This document shows, piece by piece, positions 1 through 4,772 of a stretch of DNA of 9,208 nucleotides. Below the pieces are notes generated by a model that had not been told where the DNA came from, did not search any database, and saw nothing but the letters and a program-made list of their open reading frames with translations. The DNA is taken from assembly GCA_019690055.1 (NCBI GenBank), contig JADGGF010000151.1, positions 1-9,208 on the forward strand, read 5' to 3'. Each line of letters starts with the position of its first letter. Position 1 is the first letter of the stretch. The position numbers were made by a program, and so were the translations under genes. The DNA comes from Micromonosporaceae bacterium. Its GTDB lineage: Bacteria > Actinomycetota > Actinomycetes > Mycobacteriales > Micromonosporaceae.

Positions 1-1242
1 GCCGTCGGAGACCCGATGGTCGAAGACGAACGCCAGTTGCGTGATCTTGCGTGGCTGGATCTGACCGTGCACGACCCACGGCCGGTCCATGATGCGGCCG
101 ACGCCGAGGATCGCCACCTGGGGATAGTTGATGATGGCCGCGCTGCCGTCGACGCCGAGGTGGCCGTAGTTGTTGAGGGTGAACGTCCCGGCCGCCAGCT
201 CGGCCGGCGAGACCCGGCCGCTGCGGGCCCGCGCGGTCGCCTCGTCGATCGCCCGGTCCAGCTCGGCGACCGACATCGCCCCGGCGTCCATGATCGTGGG
301 GACCACGAGACCACGCTCCCCCTGGACGGCGATGCCGAGGTTGATCTGTGTGGACGAGACGATCTCGTTACGCTCGGCGTCGAAGCGTCCGTTGAACACC
401 GGGAAGTCCCGCAGCGCCGCCACCACGAAGGCGGCGAGGTAGGCCATGAGGCCGGGGCCGGGGTCATCGGGCGTCCGGGCGCTCTCCCGCAGCTCGACCA
501 GCGCGGTGGCATCGACGTCCACCCAGACGGTCGCCTCGGGAATCTCCGCCCGGCTGCGCGCCAGGTTGGCCGCCGCCGCCCGGCCGGCCGCGCTCAGCGG
601 AATCCGGCGCTCAGTCTCCTGAGTGGACAGTGGCGCCGCGGCAGCGGGCGGGGCCGCTGCCTTGGCCGCCGCGGACGGTTGCGCCGCCGCCGCGACCGCC
701 TGCTCGACGTCCTCCCGCGTGATCATGCCGCCGGCGCCCGTGCCGCGCAGGCGTCGGACGTCGACCCCGTGCTCGCGGGCCAGGCGGCGGACCAACGGCG
801 AAACCACCAGCGGGGCGCGTCCCGGCGTCGTGGGCGCCGGGGTGCCCGAACCCGGCGTCGTTGGCGTCGGTGTCCTGGTGGTGGTGGCCCGCCGCGGCCG
901 ACGCCGCCGACCAGCCGCCGGGGTCGGGTCGGTGCCGTACCCGACGAGCACGTTGCCGGAGCCGGCGCGCTCCTCCTCGCGGTACTGGGCCATCTCCTCG
1001 GTGTCGGTCTCGACGGAGATCAGCGGCGCGCCCACGTCCACGGTCTCGCCCTGCTTGCCGTGCAGGGTCACCACCCGGCCGGCGAACGGGCTCGGAATCT
1101 CGACCACCGACTTGGCCGTCTCGACCTCCACCACGGGCTGGTCGATCTGGATCTCGTCACCCTCGGCGACCAGCCAGCGCACGATCTCGGCCTCGGTCAG
1201 TCCCTCACCGAGGTCGGGCAGAGTAAAGGTGCGGTGGCTCAC
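1..1242 (-). CDS. bkdC: E2 component (lipoamide acyltransferase) of a branched-chain 2-oxoacid dehydrogenase complex, 3' end cut by window
   Basis: E2 core of a 2-oxoacid dehydrogenase complex: it takes the acyl group from E1 on a swinging lipoyl arm and passes it to CoA in the cytoplasm. The 414 visible residues run in frame to the window edge. An N-terminal lipoyl domain covers about 1-80, with the lipoylated lysine in VETAK (Lys44). A flexible linker rich in Arg, Thr and Pro follows (about 98-140), then a peripheral subunit-binding domain (about 142-182, with SPLVRRLAREHGVDV) and an acyltransferase domain from about 203. The catalytic motif FDHRVSDG is the last thing before the edge, so probably only some 20-30 C-terminal residues are missing. 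The start is GTG at 1242, which overlaps the bkdB stop in GTGA and sits behind a strong GGAGGAGGG Shine-Dalgarno. Its place after E1 alpha and E1 beta makes it the third operon gene. Lipoyl linkers with an Arg run are typical of actinobacterial E2. A pyruvate dehydrogenase E2 cannot be fully excluded; the split E1 and the AsnC neighbour favour branched-chain substrates. Confidence 0.93.
   Translation of the reverse strand, partial: MSHRTFTLPDLGEGLTEAEIVRWLVAEGDEIQIDQPVVEVETAKSVVEIPSPFAGRVVTLHGKQGETVDVGAPLISVETDTEEMAQYREEERAGSGNVLVGYGTDPTPAAGRRRRPRRATTTRTPTPTTPGSGTPAPTTPGRAPLVVSPLVRRLAREHGVDVRRLRGTGAGGMITREDVEQAVAAAAQPSAAAKAAAPPAAAAPLSTQETERRIPLSAAGRAAAANLARSRAEIPEATVWVDVDATALVELRESARTPDDPGPGLMAYLAAFVVAALRDFPVFNGRFDAERNEIVSSTQINLGIAVQGERGLVVPTIMDAGAMSVAELDRAIDEATARARSGRVSPAELAAGTFTLNNYGHLGVDGSAAIINYPQVAILGVGRIMDRPWVVHGQIQPRKITQLAFVFDHRVSDG
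821..870. repeat. Imperfect 20-bp direct repeat, 30-bp period, in the E2 linker
   Basis: Two 20-bp copies at 821-840 and 851-870 differ at 2 positions. On the minus strand they encode two neighbouring 10-residue units of the E2 linker, TPTPTTPGSG and TPAPTTPGRA. The linker between lipoyl and subunit-binding domains tolerates length change, so this looks like a small in-frame expansion with no separate role. Confidence 0.7.
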
Positions 1243-2228
1243 CCCTCCTCCCACTGCAGGTCGTCCACTGCGTCAAGGATGCGGTCCACGGTCGGCAGGT
1301 GGAACCCTTCGTACTTCGGTGGCGGGTACGGGATGTCGAGGCCGCTCACCCGTCGGACCGGGGCGGCCAGCGAGTGGAAGCACCGCTCGGTGACCCGCGC
1401 GGCGATCTCCGAAGCCACGCTGGCGAAGCCGCTCGCCTCGGCGACCACCACGGCCCGCCCGGTGGCCCGCACGGCCTGGCACACCGTCTCGTCGTCGAAC
1501 GGCACGAGGCTGCGCACGTCCACCACGGCCAGGCTGCGCCCCTCCTGGGCGGCGACCGCGGCGGCGTCGAGCGCTACGGGAACGGCCGGACCGTACGCGA
1601 TCAGCGTCGCGTCGGTGCCGGCGCGCCGCACCACGGCGGTGCCGATGGGCGGCACGGCCTGGGTGACGTCGACCTCCTCCTTGCTCCAGTAGAGCTTCTT
1701 CGGTTCGAAGAAGACCACCGGGTCGGGTGAGGCGATCGCCGCGCGGAGCAGACCGTACGCATCGGCGACCGTCGACGGGACGACCACGTGCAGTCCGGGC
1801 GTGTGGGCGAAGTACGCCTCCGAGGAGTCGCTGTGGTGTTCGACGCCGCCGATCCCCCCGCCGTACGGGATGCGGATCACCATGGGCAGCCCGACCCGGC
1901 CGCGCGTGCGGTTGCGCATCTTCGCGACGTGGCTGGCCACCTGCTCGAACGCCGGGTAGGAGAACGCGTCGAACTGCATCTCGACGACGGGACGCATCCC
2001 GTTCATGGCCATGCCCACGGCCACGCCCACGATGCCGGACTCGGCCAGCGGGGTGTCGAAGCAGCGCTGTTCGCCGAACTCGGCGGTGAGCCCGTCGGTG
2101 ATCCGGAAGACGCCGCCCAGCTGGCCGACGTCCTCACCGAAGACGACCACCGTCTCGTCCTCGGCCATCGCGTCGCGCAGCGCCCGGTTGAGCGCCTGGG
2201 CCATGGTCAGCTTCTCACGGTTGGTCAT
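1239..2228 (-). CDS. bkdB: E1 beta subunit of a branched-chain 2-oxoacid dehydrogenase
   Basis: Beta subunit of the thiamine-diphosphate-dependent E1 enzyme (alpha2beta2), which decarboxylates the 2-oxoacid and transfers the acyl group to the lipoyl arm of E2. The 329 residues match the usual length. Visible signatures are FGEDVG at 30-35 (Glu32 lies where the family has the glutamate that activates the cofactor's aminopyrimidine ring), GGVFR, DTPLAESG at 58-65, and the IGGVEHHSDSSEA segment at about 126-138 with the conserved His pair. The C-terminal transketolase half follows (VVDVRSLVPFD, then a C-terminal PTVDRILDAV). The ATG at 2228 was chosen because a perfect GGAGG (2236-2240) lies 7 nt upstream and the family starts here. 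The open frame continues to 2837, but that part only reads through bkdA in the wrong frame. It starts 2 bp after the bkdA stop and overlaps bkdC by 4 bp, so translation is very likely coupled. Confidence 0.95.
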   Translation of the reverse strand: MTNREKLTMAQALNRALRDAMAEDETVVVFGEDVGQLGGVFRITDGLTAEFGEQRCFDTPLAESGIVGVAVGMAMNGMRPVVEMQFDAFSYPAFEQVASHVAKMRNRTRGRVGLPMVIRIPYGGGIGGVEHHSDSSEAYFAHTPGLHVVVPSTVADAYGLLRAAIASPDPVVFFEPKKLYWSKEEVDVTQAVPPIGTAVVRRAGTDATLIAYGPAVPVALDAAAVAAQEGRSLAVVDVRSLVPFDDETVCQAVRATGRAVVVAEASGFASVASEIAARVTERCFHSLAAPVRRVSGLDIPYPPPKYEGFHLPTVDRILDAVDDLQWEEG

Positions 2229-2230
2229 CG

Positions 2231-3322
2231 CTAGACCTCCGCCTCCCGTTCGAGCTCGTCGGCGACCATCCGGGCCTGCTCGTCCAGCTGCGGGGTGGGG
2301 CTCGCGTACACGTGAGCGAACAGGTCGGCCGGGTTGGCCGCTTCGTCGCGGGACAGGCCCTCGCGCATCGCCTCCGCGAGGCGGTCCGCCTGCTCGGTGG
2401 CGGCGCTGATCTTCTCGGGCGTGAGCGCGCCGCGTCGAGTCAGGTAGCTCTCCAGCCGGATGATCGGGTCCCGCGCGAGCCAGGCCTTCACCTCGTCGTC
2501 GGCCCGGTACCGGGCGGCGTCGTCGGCGTTGGTGTGCGCGGCGACCCGGTACGTGTGGGCCTCCACCAGTTGCGGCCCCTCGCCCGACCGGGCCCGCTCC
2601 ACGGCCGCGCCGAGCACGGCGAGCAGGGCCGCCACGTCGTTGCCGTCGACCTGCTCGCCGGGCACCCCGTACCCGACGCCCTTGTGCGCGAGCGAGGGCG
2701 CGGCCGTCTGCCGGGCCAGCGGCACCGAAATCGCATATTGATTGTTTTGCACAAAGAAAACCACCGGCGCCCGCAGCACAGCCGCGAAGTTGAGCGCCTC
2801 GTGGAAGTCCCCTTCGCTGGTCGCGCCGTCGCCGCACAGGGCCAGCACGACGGTCGACTCACCCCGCATCCGGGCTGCGAGCGCGACGCCCACCGCGTGC
2901 GGGAGCTGGGTCGCCAGGGGGGTCGCCTGCGGCGCCACCCGGTGCTCGTACGGGTCGTAGCCGCAGTGCCAGTCGCCGCGCAGCAGCGTCAACGCCTGGA
3001 CAGGATCGACGCCGCGCGCGACGATCGCGGCGGTGTCACGGTAGGTCGGGAAGAGCCAGTCGTCGTCGGCCAGGACCCGCGCGGCCGCCACCTGGCACGC
3101 CTCCTGGCCATGCGACGAGGGGTACACCGCGAGCCGTCCCTGCCGGACGAGCACCGACGCTTGATCGTTGAGGCGCCGAGCGGCGACCAGACCGGCGTAC
3201 GCAGCGACGAGCTCGTCGTCGGAGGGCAGCGCGTACGTCTCGTGTGGCCGCGGCTCGCCCTGGGCGTCGATGAGCACGACCGGGGCTCGGCTCGGAAGCA
3301 GGCGCATGGGGTCGGCCGTCAT
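2231..3322 (-). CDS. bkdA: E1 alpha subunit of a branched-chain 2-oxoacid dehydrogenase
   Basis: Alpha subunit of E1, carrying the thiamine-diphosphate binding motif. In the 363-residue product this reads from GDG (164-166, in CGDGATSEGDFHEALNF) to NN (193-194, in FVQNNQYAISV), the standard GDG-(about 26)-NN fold signature with Mg2+ ligands. YPSSHGQEA near the N-terminus and AHTNADDAARYR further on match the family; the latter holds a conserved active-site His and the loop phosphorylated in animal E1. ATG at 3322 is preferred: a GAGGGGG lies about 11 nt upstream and the product then has family-like length. An ATG at 3358 (375 aa) has no usable ribosome site. First gene of the bkdABC operon, divergent from an Lrp/AsnC gene. 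Codons around the NN motif (2731-2760) are oddly AT-rich. A pyruvate-type E1 is the main alternative; the substrate cannot be read from sequence alone. Confidence 0.94.
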   Translation of the reverse strand: MTADPMRLLPSRAPVVLIDAQGEPRPHETYALPSDDELVAAYAGLVAARRLNDQASVLVRQGRLAVYPSSHGQEACQVAAARVLADDDWLFPTYRDTAAIVARGVDPVQALTLLRGDWHCGYDPYEHRVAPQATPLATQLPHAVGVALAARMRGESTVVLALCGDGATSEGDFHEALNFAAVLRAPVVFFVQNNQYAISVPLARQTAAPSLAHKGVGYGVPGEQVDGNDVAALLAVLGAAVERARSGEGPQLVEAHTYRVAAHTNADDAARYRADDEVKAWLARDPIIRLESYLTRRGALTPEKISAATEQADRLAEAMREGLSRDEAANPADLFAHVYASPTPQLDEQARMVADELEREAEV

Positions 3323-3453
3323 GCCAGTATGGTCCCCCTCGGTCCATGCGTATTCCATTTTCCGCCGAAGGTCGAGAAGATGAGGCGTGAAGCCGCCGGA
3401 TCGGCGGCCAGATGTCCAACATCCCGACACGATCGGATGCGATGGTGAGACCG
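3323..3453. promoter_or_regulatory. Divergent control region between bkdA and the Lrp/AsnC gene
   Basis: About 130 bp separate the two chosen start codons and must hold promoters for both directions. The stretch 3343-3362 is clearly richer in A/T than its surroundings and contains TCCAT twice, at 3343-3347 and 3354-3358, 11 bp apart. A perfect palindrome follows at 3392-3408. I could not find a convincing -35/-10 pair in either direction. Lrp/AsnC proteins commonly bind the shared upstream region of their own gene and a divergent target, so this is where the operator should lie. Confidence 0.55.
3392..3408. repeat. Perfect inverted repeat, 7-bp arms with 3-bp centre
   Basis: GCCGCCG-GAT-CGGCGGC is a perfect palindrome with a 3-bp spacer. 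It ends 3 bp before an ATG at 3412 and 45 bp before the ATG at 3454 preferred for the regulator. It could be an operator for the AsnC protein, or a short hairpin in the leader RNA. Because it fills the place where a ribosome-binding site for ATG 3412 would sit, it argues for the later start. Confidence 0.6.
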
Positions 3454-3981
3454 ATGGACCAGACCGCTGTGGCGGAGGCTAAGGTGCCCTCCGCCCGCCG
3501 CCGGCCCCGGAACGGTGCCTCCGGCGAAACCCCCACCCTGGACACGACCGACCGCCGGATCGTCGAGGCCCTCGCCCGCGAGGGCCGGATGTCCATCCGC
3601 GCCCTCGCCCAGGGGCTGCACATCTCGCGGGCCAACGCCTACGCCCGCGTCGAGCGCCTGCTCTCGACCGGGGTCATCCGCGGCTTCCGGGCTCAGATCG
3701 ACCCGCACGCCGTCGGTCTGTCGACATCGGCGTTCGTCACGATCAGCCTGCGTCAGGGCGAGTGGCGCGAGGTCAGCTCCCGGCTGCGCAAGATTCCGGG
3801 AATCGTGCACATCGCCCTGGTGGGTGGGGATTTCGACGTCATCGCGCTGGTCCGGGCGCGCGACAACGCCGACCTGCGCCGGATCGTGCTGGACGAGATC
3901 CACGGCATCCCGGGCGTGCTGTCCACGCGGACGCTGCTCGTGTTCGAGGAGTCCGACGCGGTCCTGGGCGCGCTGGCCTGA
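3454..3981 (+). CDS. Lrp/AsnC-family transcriptional regulator, probable bkd operon regulator
   Basis: DNA-binding regulator of the feast/famine (Lrp/AsnC) family, which usually binds an amino acid or related metabolite and acts as an oligomer. In the 175-residue version, a basic tail (1-28) is followed by LDTTDRRIVEALAREG, the characteristic first helix. A helix-turn-helix follows at about 47-68 (SIRALAQGLHISRANAYARVERL). The C-terminal RAM effector and oligomerisation domain covers about 78-170 (SAFVTISL, HIALVGGDFDVIALV, IPGVLSTRTLLVFEE). ATG 3454 has GGTGAG 4 nt upstream. In-frame ATGs at 3412 (189 aa) and 3442 are possible but have poorer ribosome sites, and 3412 abuts a palindrome. It diverges from bkdABC, the same arrangement as the Lrp-type bkdR next to bkd genes in Pseudomonas, so a role in bkd control is inferred. 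Whether it activates or represses, and its ligand, cannot be read here. Confidence 0.9.
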   Translation: MDQTAVAEAKVPSARRRPRNGASGETPTLDTTDRRIVEALAREGRMSIRALAQGLHISRANAYARVERLLSTGVIRGFRAQIDPHAVGLSTSAFVTISLRQGEWREVSSRLRKIPGIVHIALVGGDFDVIALVRARDNADLRRIVLDEIHGIPGVLSTRTLLVFEESDAVLGALA

Positions 3982-3982
3982 T

Positions 3983-4020
3983 CTCACCCACCGTCGCCGA
4001 CCTCACTCACCGTCGCTGGC
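3983..4020. repeat. Tandem 19-bp imperfect direct repeat after the AsnC gene
   Basis: Copy 1 (3983-4001) and copy 2 (4002-4020) are adjacent 19-mers matching at 16 of 19 positions, with the core CTCACYCACCGTCGCY. The repeat begins 2 bp after the AsnC-type gene stop and contains the minus-strand stop codons of the broken gene to its right. No hairpin with a T-run, as expected of a terminator, is visible in it. It is probably a local duplication. Confidence 0.5.
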
Positions 4021-4662
4021 GTTGCCCACCGCCGTCCGCGACGCCGGGTGGGCCAGCCGGCCCGTCGGCCGGTGACCGTACGGTTGCGGTGAGCGCCGCC
4101 TCGCCCGGGGCGATCGGGGCGGACGGACGGCCAGGCGCGAACCGGCGGCGGGACCGACGGCGCCGCCACCGCAGTCCGAGCAGCACCAGCACGGCGAGAA
4201 GCACCGCGAGGACGACCAGGGCGACCGCCCGGGCCAGCCACACCTGGGCGGGCCACGGCTCGACCTCGACCGCGAGCCCGTCGTCCGGACCGCCAGGGCC
4301 ACGCTCGCGCCCTGCGCCGGAGTCGCCTCGGTCGCCCGGACCGTGACCCGCCACTGACCCGGGCGTGGGTTGGCAAAGCCGTACCCCAGGTGGTACAGCG
4401 CATCCGGATCATCGACGATCGTCACGCCGTGCACGCTGGGGTCGAGTTCGATGATGCCGCCGGAGGCGCCGCGGACCTCGACCTGGACCGACCGGGAGGA
4501 ATCGAACAACGCAAACGCCGCGACCGCCACGGCGTCGAGGTCGACCACGAACTCGGCCTGCCCGCCCGGCGGGACGTGCGCCGACCCCACCGCCGCGAAC
4601 TGCTCGACTGCGGCCTCGGTCGGCGGGCTCGGCGTGACCGCGTACGCCTGTCCGATCGGCGG
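4007..4662 (-). pseudogene. Remnant of a secreted, membrane-anchored protein (5'-truncated and frameshifted)
   Basis: Two minus-strand frames together read like the C-terminal half of one exported protein. The first (about 4662-4290) gives a beta-rich, soluble-looking domain: GSAHVPPGGQAEFVVDLD, then GIIELDPSVHGVTIVDDPDA, YHLGYGFANPRPGQWRVTV and ASVALAV. Near 4285-4295 the coding sense moves by -1 to DDGLAVEVEPWPAQVW, a clean hydrophobic helix (about LARAVALVVLAVLLAVLVLLG) and a stop-transfer run of arginines (RWRRRRSRRR), ending at TGA 4007-4009. Continuing in the first frame instead gives only Ser/Arg/Pro-rich nonsense. Upstream, the first frame is stopped at 4663-4665 and no signal peptide is found in any frame; a GTG at 4590 would give only a fragment. 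The outward-facing domain, single helix and basic tail imply a type I membrane topology. The family is not recognised; the fold resembles beta-sandwich domains found at the end of secreted enzymes. A sequencing error could explain the frameshift but not the missing 5' end. Confidence 0.6.
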
Positions 4663-4772
4663 TCACGGGCCCGTATTCCGCGCGAGATCGGGCGAAGCCG
4701 CATGACGTACGAATAGCGACGGGCCACATCGTCTGGACCGAGGAACGCAAGGTAAAAGTTCGCAGAAGCCGG

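Noticed and set aside
821..870. Regulatory or mobile repeat
   Set aside because: The repeat is in frame and encodes a flexible Thr/Pro linker in E2, so ordinary linker expansion explains it.
16..1692. Long plus-strand open frame of 558 codons opposite bkdC and bkdB
   Set aside because: It is antisense to E1 beta and E2 genes with unmistakable motifs. Its product is an Arg/Gly/His-rich mixture without domains, as expected from an open complementary frame in GC-rich DNA.
2229..2837. N-terminal extension of the E1 beta frame into bkdA
   Set aside because: The extension is Arg/Gly-rich nonsense over the real bkdA frame. The ATG at 2228 has an ideal ribosome site and gives family length.
2312..3448. 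378-codon plus-strand open frame opposite bkdA
   Set aside because: Antisense shadow of bkdA with no recognisable domain and composition typical of the complement of GC-biased codons.
3323..3453. Thiamine riboswitch ahead of the thiamine-dependent E1 gene
   Set aside because: The space is short and lacks the conserved CUGAGA and related core elements. These riboswitches control thiamine synthesis and transport, not enzymes that use the cofactor.
4025..4072. Possible terminator after the AsnC gene: CCCACC/GGTGGG and CCGGCC/GGCCGG short arms
   Set aside because: The arms are only 6 bp in very GC-rich DNA, the first pair has a 16-nt loop, no T-run follows, and such matches are expected by chance.
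4281..4300. Programmed -1 ribosomal frameshift joining the two halves of the broken gene
   Set aside because: No slippery heptamer of the X XXY YYZ type is present at the shift point, and the gene also lacks a 5' end, so decay is simpler.
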